The notes: generated by a model not told the origin, from the letters alone. A stretch of 64,000 nt of DNA from Eriocheir sinensis (GCF_024679095.1 NC_066567.1:8353314-8417313), one strand, 5' to 3'. Positions 1 through 12,000 are shown, numbered from the stretch's first letter. A program made the numbers and translations.

Positions 1-134
1 CAAGTGAGGGGATAGGGCTTCTGGACAAGATGTGTGATGGCTATAATTAGGAATTCACATACCAGCACAGATTATAATTATGTCCAGAAGTTTACTACCT
101 CTTCCACGACTAACACTACACCACACACCTACAG

Positions 135-1228
135 GCTAATGGGTTCCTTGGTGCCGGGGGCTTCGCGGGGGCCATCCCAGCGGCTTACACTCACCTGGCA
201 CGGCTGTTCTTCGGGCGGGTGAGGGCTGGGGGTCAGGAGCAGCGGTTGAGCCTCCACGAGTACCGGCGCCAGGGCTGGACCTTCCACGCCAAGGGTCTGT
301 GGTACACCCACCCAGGACACTTGCTGCCCTCGCTCACCATGGTCGGCTCTCCTAACTTTGGTGAGTGTGAAGAGCAATGTTGCCAGATTGTCGCACTCAG
401 CCACTTATATCTCCCGACTTCCTATCCCGAAAGTGCCTCCTGGGCCCCAATAAAAAAACTCATTTAAAGTTATCGTTAAAAGTTAGATCCTAATGTCTCT
501 TGGCAATAGTTAGAGCACAGTATTTACCGGTTTCTGACGCATAACTATTACCAAGAGACATCGGGATCTAACTCTTTTAACGATAACTATAAATGGGTTT
601 CTTAATTGGGGCCCAGGAGACAGTTTCGGGGTAGGAAGTCGGGAAATATAAGCGGCTGAGTACGACAACCTGGCAACATTGATGAAGAGGTGGCGTTCTT
701 GTCTCAATTTGTCTTGTCCTGCATCTCATTTAGTTGTGATTTTTTCTCCTTTAAGCCCCCTGCAAATGGTGGGAATAGCATTAGAATAGATTGTCCTTTC
801 CTGGTGGTGTTAGTGTGTGTTATAGTCTTATATGGGGGGGGCGTAGGGATCAGAAAAAGCTTATTATTTATTTGGGAGAACCTCAAGAATAATTAACCAT
901 TTAAACGATAACCATGTATGAAGGCAGTTTTTGGGTCAGAAATTGGCAAACATAAGAGGCAGAGTACGACAATCTGGCAACGTTGGTCTAGTGTCAACCT
1001 GCTAAAATCTCCTATGACCATCCAGGGTGGCGGTCAGTCCAGCGAGACCTTGAGAGCCAGGTGGTGGTGGTGACTAGGAACCCGGCGCTGCGCAAGGCCC
1101 TGCATGAGGAGCACAGCCGCCTCTACGCCCAGGGCACACAGGTCACGGATGACACCTTCACTGTGCCAGGCCGGGCGGTGCCACTCTGGGTGCGCTGTGT
1201 CATGCCCATCATCAAGGTCTTCTTCTAG
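135..1228 (+). CDS. PGS1: PGS1, CDP-diacylglycerol-glycerol-3-phosphate 3-phosphatidyltransferase, 3' terminal exons (partial)
   Basis: Coding exons are 135-360 and 1026-1228 (stop TAG 1226-1228). The gene enters from the left edge, so the N-terminal part is outside the window. The visible 142 residues contain the second phospholipase-D-type motif, His51-x-Lys53 in FHAKGLW, followed by MVGSPNFG and a WRSVQRDLE segment, and end in IIKVFF. This is the C-terminal half of the PGS1 family. The enzyme joins CDP-diacylglycerol and glycerol-3-phosphate to make phosphatidylglycerophosphate in mitochondria, the committed step toward cardiolipin. The 5' acceptor is CTACAG at 129-134. The intron splits a Gly codon in phase 1 and runs GT 361 to AG 1025. 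That intron carries a hAT-like MITE starting only 14 bases after the donor. The reading frame is intact across both exons. Family identity is very likely; only the start is missing. Confidence 0.93.
375..681. mobile_element. hAT-like MITE in the PGS1 intron
   Basis: The ends are inverted copies of one another. CAATGTTGCCAGATTGTCG at the left matches the reverse complement of the right end, and the complementarity extends through the element, making a foldback of about 307 bp. The flanks GTGAAGAG (367-374) and ATGAAGAG (682-689) agree at 7 of 8 positions. This fits an 8-bp target-site duplication, typical of hAT transposons. There is no coding capacity. A related partial copy lies at 886-985 and another at 39183-39351. 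Confidence 0.75.
886..985. mobile_element. Partial copy of the hAT-like MITE
   Basis: The sequence from AATTAACCATTTAAACGATAAC to the end GGCAACGTTG matches the right half of the 39183-39351 copy. The left half is absent. It lies in the same PGS1 intron, 40 bp before the last acceptor. Confidence 0.6.
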
Positions 1229-1625
1229 TGACTGGGGATCGTCAAGCAGTATTACTTACTTTACTTCCGAGCAATCAAGACACTTCCCGGTGCTGGACGT
1301 TAGTGGTTAATTTATTTTCTGTGGTACGCAAGATCCCTGGCCTGTAACAAGACTAACCTTCCCTTACTCTACTTGTGCTGGTCACAATTGTTACTGTATT
1401 CCTCTACTCCTGGAATATCTTTATTAATCTACATTAGATTCATAATTGTCTGCAGCTACTCGAGCAAGGATAAGATTCCACTGCAATACTACAAAAGCCA
1501 TTTTTGATTTTAAGAAGGAATAGTTAATGATGTTATATAGAAGTATTTTAGTAACAGTCTTGTTTGAATTTCTCTAACAATACTGGTTCACTGTGATGTA
1601 AATAATAAACTGTACAAACAATCAT
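1229..1625 (+). other. PGS1 3' UTR with polyadenylation signal
   Basis: Non-coding sequence follows the PGS1 stop. A canonical AATAAA lies at 1604-1609, so the transcript probably ends near 1620-1630. The cleavage site is inferred, not seen. Confidence 0.6.
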
Positions 1626-4520
1626 TTCCATTTGACTCCAGCTCTCACTTCCTCCTGCCCGGCTGGGGGTTACCTGCAATGAAACACATCGTTCTTTTGT
1701 AATTCTTTAATGTACATAAGAGTGAGTCCATGTCACAATCAAAATAATCACAGCAAATTTCTTTGTTCTTAAAAACATCTGTTGCATAGCCTTAGCTGTT
1801 AAAAATATAATTCCTTTGCCAAACACCTGAATGGTTTGTAGGAGAACACACTGGTACGAGAAGGCATTTGGTACGCTTTGTAACGCCAGACGCTGAAAAT
1901 AACATTGTCTATATTTGTGCAACATTCATCTTACACTAATTCTTTATTGCAATTTTACAAGGCCATTTAAAACTTGATCTGATAAAATAATTTCTATATC
2001 ATTTATATATATAAATCATTTAACATTTTGCTTAGCAATTCATAAGACTTCACAGTAATCTTTTCATTACCACAGAAACAATGTGACTAGAAAACCTTGT
2101 AGATTTTATACTTTACTCCCTAACACCATGACAGCAGAATGACCCTAAAATGTAAAACTATCGTCAAACTTAAAAACCTAAAATATGAAAACTATCGTCA
2201 AACTTAAAACTTAAGAATGCCCACCATGCAAGCAACAGCCTGGAGAAGCAGACTGACTCACCTCCACCGAGGCAAGGTGAGCACAGACCACCGGTAATGC
2301 CACTGAGTACGCCGTGAGCCTCGCCACGCTCGGCCCTGCTCCACTCACGGCACAGAGATCATGGCCACCAACAGTACACAGACGGGCCACTTGCACATGA
2401 ACTGAATGCACATGGGTGTGTGCACGCACACACGCATACACACACACACTAGACAAAACGTTTATGCATATTTTTGTTTTGCTAACAGCATATTACAAAC
2501 CGTTTGTTAGAGCATAAGGCAAGACTTCTAAGGAAATTTCGTTGAAAGGACCAGCAATGCAAGGCTTTCTGGATACTCACGAACGGAGCTACTTTAGGTA
2601 GACAGACCCGGTCTAGTGCAAGATCACTGGTAAGTATATTAAAGGACTGGAGATGTAACTAAGATTACTGGAGGGGTTACAGACCCTAAGATATTGCAAA
2701 ACACCTGAAGAGTGGGGCAGCGCAGGATTTAAAAATGATAAAACAAACCCTAAAGATAAAGAAGGACAGTGTCCTTGATATTAAGAATAAAAAGTTACTC
2801 AAAGTCATTAAGATTTTCTGATTAATGGTTAGGATGTCAATGAATTTTCTAATCAAATTGGTAACTCATCATGGCTGCTGCCAACTTTATGTGGACGTTT
2901 GCAAAGCTGCATTGGACGTATCAACGGTCAATGGTGGAGTTTGATTAGATTCCCACGGTCAAAATATAACATTTTGTTCTATCTTTAAATAAACTGAGGC
3001 GAGCTACTGTTGGTATGTTCTGTGTTTATCGTCCTTGAGGGAAGGATTTAGAGGGAACAAGCACTCCATACATGAACTAAATTAAAACTGCCATTCACAA
3101 TTATCTCCCTCACTTATGACCCTCCCAACTCACACACTCATCACAAAATTATCACAAGTCCAAACAGCCTCAACACTAAGCTTAAGTGACTGAACAACTG
3201 CAAACCAATCTCCTGCTATCCCTTCCATCTAGTCTGGCATAGTCACATCTCCTGCACCTCATCTCCACTGCCACCGCACGCATCCTTTTCTGTTTCTGCT
3301 TGTTCTAACGCCGTATCAAGTGTAACATGATGTACAGTACGCAGTATACTCCAGTGTTGAGTTAGATAAAAGAAAAATTACGTCGCTGAAACTAAGACGA
3401 CTTCAAGCGGAAAACTGATTGCTAATGAAATTCAACAAGGCAATGTGTGCAGAGGTAGCCGAGATACAGGGCCAGAAACCTTTAACACATCCTCACTAAA
3501 AGAACAAAAATAGAAACAAAGGGCGAATAAAAACAACCTCGACCAAAACGACAACTCCATACAAACGGCAACATGTGCAGGGACTCGAGTGTGTGTGGAG
3601 GGAGACAAGTTGACAACAGACACTCGTAACTATCACACTACAAGACCCAGACAAGCCGAGGAGACACCACCACGAACGCTGCCGAGACCCCAAACAAAGC
3701 TGCCTCATGGGGGTGCTAAGGGGAGCCTGAGACGAGGAGAAATGGCCTCCAGTAAATCCACGGAGAAATGTGATTAGTTTAACTCATTGATGACACTCAA
3801 CATTTACCTCTATACTTGGTTATGTATGTTTGTATAGTATTAAAGCTTTCACTGAGAGGAATGTGTATTTAAAGCTCTCTCTCTCTCTCACACTCTTAAA
3901 AGTAAAAATATCCTCTATCACACACCCTTAAAAAGTAAAGATTCTCGCTCGCTTTTCGCTCTCCAACAGTAATATTGCAAAGCTCTCTCTCTCTCACATG
4001 GTTAAAGTAAAAATATCCTCTATCACACCCTTAAATGTAAAAATGCTCTTTCTCTCTAAACTTAATATCGCAAACATTAAAATCGAACCGAGTCTATGGA
4101 ACAGAACACCACAAACACGCACACACACATTATCAAAAATACAAAACGGCGACGCTGCTGCGCTAAGTAAAAAAGCGTTAAGAAAGGATCAGTCAATAAC
4201 TCGCAAAGAATCTAACCAACTAATCTAAGGGGATCAGGTTACAGCAAAACATGTCTCAGCGTGTCGGAACTTAAATAAGCAGTTACAGGTTATCGTGTAA
4301 ATGCCAGCAAACCTTTCTCTCTGGACTACTCAAGCTGGCATTTACTGAACAGCTAAAACTTGCCTGTGTGTAATAGAAGATAAGTGAATTAACATGTAAC
4401 ACAACCTGCATCGACCTAAACTATTATGCAACACACACGCACACACACACCTTCACTGTCCCCGTAAGAGCAAGAGGGGAGTGATGTGCAAGGAAGGAAA
4501 AATCTGCTCTTTCGTAAGTA
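1626..4520. other. Intergenic or 3' flanking DNA between PGS1 and the F-box gene
   Basis: I see no convincing gene. The stretch is AT-rich, mostly single-copy sequence with a small (CA)n near 2430-2450. A short direct duplication lies at about 2150-2212 (repeated ACTATCGTCAAACTTAAA). A roughly 115-bp duplication with (TC)n lies at 3868-4050. A reverse-strand polyadenylation hexamer (TTTATT on +) at 1943-1948 could end a very long 3' UTR of the minus-strand F-box gene, but this is only a possibility. Confidence 0.4.
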
Positions 4521-5318
4521 TTAACCCCTTCAACACAAGGACGCATATACTGCGTCCTTGCGTGCCCCGTACCATATCCGAGGACGCGTATACTGTGTCC
4601 TGGCTCGCTTTAGCCAGCATACGAGTTATTTCTTCCCGGATATTGTAAGATAGTTTTTAGGATGTAGGTCGTATATGATAGTGTCTTATTTGACTTTCAT
4701 TGTTATTACTGTGTAAAATCGTAAGTGTGTCTTGTGTACATTTGTACTTGACAGTAACAATCAATTCTAACAGAAAATAACAAAAATAATAAGAAAGAAG
4801 TGATATATGTGTATGTGTGTGGAGTTCCTATTCCCTTGTGTTGCCAAGTGGTTGGCTATTTTTTAAAGTGCATTGTCTGACCATCACCTTGGCTCTGGGA
4901 CACGGGCTTGCATGGGAGCTGCAGCCTCCCCTTCCTGCTTTCCTCTCACACCCATCTTGATGAGGTAGATGAAGATGATCTCTTTTTAACCCCTTCACTA
5001 TGGCCGGGCCAAAACAGCGCCCCGCGCTGTATCCAGTTTTGCCGCGCGCACCAAATTTCAAATGTCGCTATTGAATATAACAGGTTTTCAGCCATAAACT
5101 CAACATAATCATCATGTATTATATATGAAAACATGCAAAGTTAAATGGTGCACATAAAGTAACATAAGTTAATTGATAATTTTGAGATGTAAGCATAAAT
5201 ATAGAGATAAAATAACGTATATTGGCTAAAGCGAGCTAGGACGCAGAATGCTCATCCATGGATATGGTACGGGGCACGCAAGGACGCAGTATACGCGTCC
5301 TCGTGTTGAAGGGGTTAA
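4521..5318. mobile_element. piggyBac-like MITE with TTAA ends and 90-bp inverted repeats
   Basis: TTAA occurs at 4521-4524 and 5315-5318. The inward termini CCCCTTCAACAC and GTGTTGAAGGGG are perfect complements. Imperfect inverted repetition continues for about 90 bp on each side, through GGACGC..TATACTGCGTCCTTGCG and GCTCGCTTTAGCC. TTAA duplication and CCC/GGG termini are the hallmark of the piggyBac superfamily. No transposase remains, so this is a non-autonomous element. It contains another TTAA-bounded fragment from 4986. Confidence 0.75.
4986..5220. mobile_element. Fragment of a second piggyBac-like MITE nested in the first
   Basis: TTAACCCCTTCACTATGGCC at 4986 is nearly the reverse complement of the right end of the element at 6367-6636 (GGCCGTAGTGAAAAGGTTAA). 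Both share the GCGCCCCGC-type internal block. The matching right end is not found before the outer inverted repeat resumes near 5222, so this copy is truncated or diverged. Confidence 0.5.
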
Positions 5319-5324
5319 CTGTGA

Positions 5325-5575
5325 GAACGCAGGGGCTGAGAAGACATAGGAAGAAACTTAATAAAGGAATCTGTTTGAGTGACTTAAGAAAAGTATAGTT
5401 TTCCATGTAGAAGTGTTAACACATGGAACAGCTTGCGGGAAGAGGTGGTGGAGGCGAACAGTATCCAACAAATGAAGGAAAGGCTGGATAAAAGTAGATA
5501 TAAAGACTGGACTATTAGAGCTTAGCTCAGGCCCGGTAGATTACAAATAGGCAAATACAAATAGGTAAATACACA
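5325..5575 (+). mobile_element. LINE (CR1/L2-type) 3' end relic
   Basis: In two frames separated by one shift, the sequence encodes LRRHRKKLNKG..SDLRK and then TWNSLREEVVEA..MKERLDK, closing at a TAG at 5523-5525. This is the usual C-terminal tail of arthropod CR1-like ORF2 proteins. It is followed by a two-unit 14-bp tail, ACAAATAGGCAAAT and ACAAATAGGTAAAT (5542-5569), a typical 3' terminus of such LINEs. It directly abuts the TTAA end of the MITE on its left. Confidence 0.65.
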
Positions 5576-6366
5576 CACACACACGACCCACCTCCAGGAG
5601 GACGGCCTTTCAACCTTTTACTCCGTCAAATCTGTAAATATTGCTGGTGAATCAGTGGGATATTTTCCATGATCTTATGTCTGTGTCCTTCCCTTCCTTC
5701 TCCTCCACAAATCTATTTATCACAACTAATATAACAAAATACAATTCAGCAGCTACACGTCAACAATGCATAACGCAAATTTATATGTATATTTATGCAT
5801 ACATCTCATAACTATCAATAGGCGCACCTAACATCACCGTAGCCAATCCAGGATTCAGTACGTTTCCTAACTAGTAGAAGGTAATGTTATATTTGTATTT
5901 CGTAAAGAATCCTTGTAACCAAAAACTAACTAAAATTATGAGTAATCTTTTTCTTGAACACAACATTGAATAAACAACAGAACAATAATATGAAAATATG
6001 AATACTACCCCGAGGACCGAGGCTGCTCCCACGCCATTTTGCGGGTGTCAGATACCTGAAATAGCATATTTTTACTGCGCAAAGCAGGTGATGTCACTTA
6101 TTGTGACTTCGTGAGCTTTCATATTTATATATTTGTGTATATTTCATGGTGGCAAAACTTACATTACCTGTTTCACTTACTAGTGACACGAAATGGTGCC
6201 TGTTTATCACAATAGAATTTCACTCAAACAAGTGAATCAGACCCCACAGAAATATTGCCAGTGTGTGTATGAATGAATACAAAGATAAGCACATACTTTG
6301 ATTTAACTCTAGGATGTCTCGTGGATCATTAGTAAATAAAAACAAAACATCTGGATAGGCTACTCT
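5576..6366. other. AT-rich unique sequence
   Basis: No gene, exon-like frame or clear repeat is recognised here. There is a short (CA)n at 5570-5584 and generally AT-rich sequence. Confidence 0.4.
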
Positions 6367-6636
6367 TTAACCCGCTACCAGCTATGGCTGCCAAAAAAGT
6401 CCCTCCGCCAAGTTTGTACCCCACATTCGGTGATTGTTAGGTACGCCTTTTAATTTATGTTTCTTTATGTTCACCATTTAATTTTGCATATTTTTATATA
6501 TAGTACATGATGATTATGTCGAGTTTACGGCTTAAAACTTGTTACTTTCTGTAGCCACTTTTCAAATTTGTAACGCGCGGCCAGACCGGATACGGGGCGG
6601 AGCGCTGTTTTCGCCCGGCCGTAGTGAAAAGGTTAA
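6367..6636. mobile_element. piggyBac-like MITE, 270 bp
   Basis: The element starts TTAACCCGCTACCAGCTATGGC and ends GGCCGTAGTGAAAAGGTTAA. The ends are imperfect inverted repeats inside TTAA. It belongs to the same family as the fragment at 4986. The right TTAA (6633-6636) is shared with the next element. Confidence 0.65.
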
Positions 6637-6989
6637 CCCTCTCACGCACCGAAAGTTCAACAAGTTTCCGTTTCCTCTGCGACACCCTTGAGACTCCTGA
6701 GGGGGTGTGGCAGGATGGCCTGACAACGCATGACGATATATTTTTTTCTGTTATCAATTTCATCCACAAACACACTTTTTCCATGCTATTTTTATACATC
6801 ATTGGGTTTGTAATGGATTATACTGCATTGATAAAAGATAAAGAAGCAAGAAATTGGAATATACAGATCTTTGCAGACTCCCAAATAAACATTGTATAAA
6901 GAAAAATCAATGATGTGATTCACGTCAAAAAACGAATTGTAGATGATATGTTTTGACGAGATTCATGTCATGGTGCGTGAGAGGGTTAA
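6633..6989. mobile_element. piggyBac-like MITE, 357 bp, with an 18-bp terminal inverted repeat
   Basis: Left end TTAACCCTCTCACGCACC (6633-6650) is the exact reverse complement of the right end GGTGCGTGAGAGGGTTAA (6972-6989). There is no coding capacity. It abuts the previous element through one common TTAA. Confidence 0.8.
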
Positions 6990-7204
6990 GAGATCTAACA
7001 CTTAATGACCATGAGTAAGACAATGCTGCTGATGCTTACTGTGATGGGTCAAGAGCATAAACACTAACATCTCATCTGGGTATCGTTCGCCGAGATTCAA
7101 AAAGGCTTCACCTGCCCTCTGCTGGGCTTCAAAACTATAAAAACACTGACCATTACAAAACGAAATACCAAAACACGTCCTATATAAAAAGTTGCTTCCT
7201 CTCC

Positions 7205-8290
7205 TCACACTGAGGAGATAAAACTGACTCTACAGCATTGTGGAACTTTATCATTGGGAAAATTAACAGTGCTTTCTCACACTATACAGCTGAAGACTCT
7301 GAAGGCTGCACTGTACTTGAAAACACTCACCTAGAAATATGGTTCGTCACATACAGAGGTCACAAGGCATTTTCAAAACCCTTACCAAGAGAAAATGTGA
7401 AAATGGAACTTGTATGTTGGGGAAATTAGAAAATGGAACTTGTATGTTGGGGAAATTAACAGTGCTTCCTCATACCCTACAGCTGAAGACACTGAAAGCT
7501 GCACTATATTAAAAAACACTCTGGAAATGTGGTTCATTGCACAGAGATCACAAGATATTCTCAAAAACCTTATTGAGAGAAATATGAAAAAGTAGCAAGT
7601 TAACAAGATCTAACACTTGAGTGTGTGTCATAACCTAACACACTGGGCAGATGTTGGAAAAGGCTGTTGTGCTTCCATTCACAGCAAACAGAAGTCACAA
7701 GGCATTCTCAAAAACCTTATCGAGGGAGATATGAAAAAGTAAGTCGTTGGGATCAAGTGCTGAGAGGGTAGCCTTGAGTGTCATAACCTAACACACTGGG
7801 CAGATGTTGGAAAAGGCTGTTGTGATTCCATTCATAACAAACAGAAGTCACGAGGCATTCTCAAAAACCTTATTGAGGAGATATGAAAAAGTAAGTCATC
7901 AGGATCAAGTGCTGAGAGGGTAGCCTTGTGTGAAATAACCTAACACACTGGGCAGATGTTGGAAAACCCTGTTGTGTTTTCATTCATAACAAACAGAAGT
8001 CACAAGGCATTCTCAAAAACCTTATCAAGGGAGATATGAAAGAGTAAGTCGTTAAGATCAAGTGCTGAGAGGGTAGCCTTGAGTGTCATAGCCTAACACA
8101 CTGGGCAGATGTTGGAAAAGGCTGCTGTGCTTCCATTCGTAACAAACAGAAGTCACAAAGCATTCCCAAAAACCTTATCGAGGGAGATACGAAAAAGTAA
8201 GTTGTAGGATCAAGTGCTGAGAGGGTAGCCTTGAGTGTCGCAACCTAACACACATACTGGGCAGATGTTGGAAAAGGCTCTTGTGCTTCC
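7205..8290. repeat. Tandem repeats (about 200-bp duplication, then a 152-bp array)
   Basis: A block at 7215-7420 is repeated at 7440-7600 (ATTAACAGTGCTT.. ACAGCTGAAGAC..). Then about five units of 152-153 bp follow from 7605, recognised by CACTGGGCAGATGTTGGAAAA at 7641, 7794, 7946, 8098 and about 8255. The array lies 3' of the F-box gene, possibly inside its 3' UTR. A (CA)n run closes it at 8331-8360. Confidence 0.8.
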
Positions 8291-8407
8291 ACCTGGCAGA
8301 TTACTACCCCCAACACCACCACCAAAAATGTCACACACACACACACACACACACACACATGCTTGAAACACACACTATCTCTCTCATTCTCTCACTATCA
8401 GACACAA

Positions 8408-8690
8408 CTAAAGGTGGAAGTACTTGAGGAACTGCTGAGGTGTAATGGTGATGTAAATGATGTCCGGCGTCTTCACTTCCTCTAGTTGTTGTGGCTGTGG
8501 TTGCTGTGGCTGGGGTTGTGGTTCCTGTGGCTCCTGCTGTGGTGGTGGTTGCTGCTGCTGTTCCTCCTCTGCTGCCCCTGCTGAGCCCTGGTCATTGCGG
8601 CAGGGGTGCCCGTAGGACTCCCAAAACATGCAGCTGCAGTTCCGACACAGACACAGCTTCTCTGGGTACTCCTCTCTTAGGCCGTAGGTT
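8408..8690 (-). CDS. FBXO25/FBXO32: FBXO25/32 exon 7 (C-terminus)
   Basis: The acceptor on the minus strand is CCCCTACAG before 8690, and the stop TAG is at 8410-8408. The exon encodes TYGLREEYPEKLCLCRNC, CMFWESYGHPC, a low-complexity Glu/Gln/Pro stretch and the conserved tail. The first base completes an Arg codon split in phase 2. Confidence 0.92.
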
Positions 8691-9007
8691 CTGTAGGGGT
8701 GCGAGGACTGTTTTACGACCAACCTTTGCAGCCTCTACTTCACATCACCACTCCCTCCCCTCTACACAGACCACCATCTTTTTTTTCTTCTTTTTTTACA
8801 GTAGAGGAAGCAGTTCAAGGGCAAAAAAAGGAAAACAATAATGAAAATAAGCCCGCTACTCACTGCTCCTACAAAGAGTAAAGAGGAATGGCTGAAAGAT
8901 AGGTCAATTTCGGGAGGAGGTGTCCTGATACCCCTGATATCACCACACTCTCCCTATACACAAACAGTTACTTGGGGTACTCCTCCATTAGCCCGTAGGT
9001 TCTATAG

Positions 9008-9046
<39 letters not shown>

Positions 9047-12000
9047 AAGACCCACCTATGCCACTGCTACTTTGCTATTTACTTAACATCATCATTATTT
9101 CCCCTCTCAAATCTGCTTTTCAACCTTCCTTTTCCATACTGTCTGTTTTGGTCTTGGTTTCAGCACTCCCATCTCAACTGACAGCCTCCAATATCATCTG
9201 CATACCATCACTTTTCTCTCCCCTTTTCAAGCTGCCATTTATCACCCTCCTAGTCCCTCCCCTCTTGAGCTATAGGATCTGCAGTAGTATAGTTTTAAGC
9301 ACTCCCACCTCTAACACCAAGCTTAAATATCATCTACTTTACACCATCACTTTTCTCTCCCCTTTTTAAGCTGCCATTTATCACCCTCCTAGTCCCACCT
9401 CTACTGATAGCCTTCAATATCATCTACTTTACACCATCACTTTTCTCTCCCCTTTTCAAGCTGCCATTTATCACCCTCCTAGTCACTTCTCTCTTAAGCA
9501 ATAGGATCTACAGTAGTATAGGTTTAAACTCTCCCACCTCTAATGACAACCTTTAATACCATCTACTTCACATCACCTTTCTAGGCTATCCTCTCTTAGG
9601 CTTGTGGTAGCATTGGTTTAAGCTTTTTCCATCTCTACTGACAACCCTGAATCCTACCACTTTCCCCTCTCTAACCTGCTTTCAATCACATTTCTAGGCT
9701 TTCCTCTCATGACTTGTGGTAGTATTGATATAAGCTTTTTCCATCTCTACTGACAACCCTGAATCCTACCACTTTCCCCTCTCTAACCTGCTTTTAATCA
9801 CCTTTCTAGGCTATCCTATCTCTAATGACAACCCTTAATGCCATCTGCCTTACACCATCACTACTCTTCCTTCTCTGACTTGCGCCTAATTGCCCTTCTG
9901 AGCCCTCCTCTCTTAGGCTAATGTCTGTGGTGGTACTGGTTCAAGCTTTCCCCTCTTTACTGACAACCTTTAGTGACATCTGCTTTACTCCACCACATCT
10001 CCTTACACCTTACAAGTCATACACCTCCCTTCCAGCACCCACCTCCTGAGTCTGTCATACACCTGCTGCCAGTTCTTCTGCACCCTCAGCTCCCGGTGCA
10101 GGTGGATGATGTACTCGATCTGCGCCGACGTCCAGTGGAAGCGACACAGCTGCCGCCAGATGCTCTTCTCCTTGCTCACCTTGGCCATCACACTGTACGC
10201 CTCGCCAGCACTCTGAGAAACATGGAGCGCTATTTAAAGATCAGATACTGGGTGGAAGAAGAAAACAACAACAGTCATCCCAACATCAATGACAGTTATG
10301 GAGTAAGTGATGGTGAATTTGAGAATCTATGAGTGTCTGAGAAACATGGATCGGTATTTAAAGATCAGATACTGGATGGTAGAAGAAAACAACAACAGTC
10401 ATCCCAACATCAATGACAGTTATGGAGTAAGTGATGGTGAATTTGAGAATCTATGAGTGTCTGAGAAACATGGATCGCTATTTAAAGATCAGATACTGGA
10501 TGGTAGAAGAAAACAACAACAGTTATCCCAACATCAATAGCAGTTATGGAGTAGGCTGATGGTGAATTTGAGAATCTATGAGTGCTGAATTCATATATGT
10601 AAGGGAAGAACTGTACAACCACACCTTATGCTCAGGATGGAAGAAGAAAACAAGAACAGTCATCCCAACATCAATAGCAGGGAGTAGGTGATGGTGAATT
10701 TGAGAATCTATGAGTGCTGAATTCATATATGTAAGGGATGAACTGTACTACAACACCTTATGCTTTAGACAGGTTTAAAAATTGGCTTTGGTGATTAAGT
10801 AGACTCGTTGACTTATGTATGGATATGAACTTACAAGACTGTTCTTAAGAGGGGAAGAAAGACAGAAAGAGCATAGCAAGGAGTTGTTAATGGGAATAGG
10901 AAAGCCATGAGATTAACTGGACAAAGGGACGAGTGGGTGAGTGAGTGAAACAGGAGTGAGTCAGTTCAAGGGCATAAAAAAAGGAAACAAATATGAAAAA
11001 AAAAAAGCCTTACCCTTATATCATTGTGGTTGTCTAGGCGCTTGAGTATCTCCCGCACGCACTCCTCGGGCACCTCCTGCAGTGTGGGGTGCATGTCGTC
11101 ACCTGGCTGTGGGGTGGAGACAAGCATGAGAGCACTACAGGGAAGAACAATGCTTTTCATTATATTTACAACAAGAATCTTTACGGTCAATAAGTTTCAT
11201 ATTTCCTGTACAATATTTTACGTTCAAAGAGCTTCATATTTCCTATACAATATTTTACGTTCAATAAGTTCTTCTAGGAGTGCTACAGTTGTACAGCACA
11301 GAATCTTATCTTTTGGAGTGTACAAAAATACGTACGAGCTTGGAAAAGAAATACAAGCAAGCAAACATTTTCATTCTCTACCTGACTGCCTTTAATGTAG
11401 TAGAGAAGCATCAGTGTGAACAGTTCCTATTTCTATATTCCGTCTTTCATTATTTCCCTTCACATATTTATTTTTTATGGTAAAGAAGGAAGCTCAATGA
11501 CAAACGAAGATTAAACAAAAGTCTGCTAATGGTCCAGTCCAGTCTCCAAGACCCCCACCTCTCTTATCTGGATGGTGGTGGCGATGGCGTTGATGTTCCT
11601 GAGCCGCCGTGAGTGCTGCTCCCAGAGGATGGTGGAGCCCAGCTTGTTGCCCCACAGGTAGTCCTCCAGCCTCTTCCGCAGCTCCTGGAGAAGGTGCTGC
11701 AGGAGGTGGACGTTCTGCTGGCTTCGGGTGACCTCGTGAGCCACCTCCTCCAGCATCCCGAAGAGCATCTGGGAGGGAGGAGAAGAAAGGTGAGGAGAGA
11801 ATACCATAAATCTTTTTCCTTAAACTGCTTCCCTTAACTCGGCACCAGCGTCGGGCCAAATTTTTGCCATGATATAAACCCCCAAAAATAAGTGATGCAT
11901 AAACTGATCACAAATGCGTTGATATATATTATGAAATGGCTTGTGTGAGTGATGATTTTTTTTCATTTTTTCTCGCTTAGAGGGGCCTTTAAGAAACATG

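Noticed and set aside
1707..2456. Minus-strand frames of 70-80 codons downstream of PGS1
   Set aside because: No homology recognised, no splice context, and codon content like random AT-rich DNA.
7205..8360. CRISPR-like regular array of 152-bp units
   Set aside because: Units repeat along their whole length with no short repeat plus unique spacers; a eukaryotic tandem array.
8491..8841. Val/Ala/Pro-rich + strand frame
   Set aside because: Antisense shadow of FBXO exon 7 and its Gln/Pro repeat.
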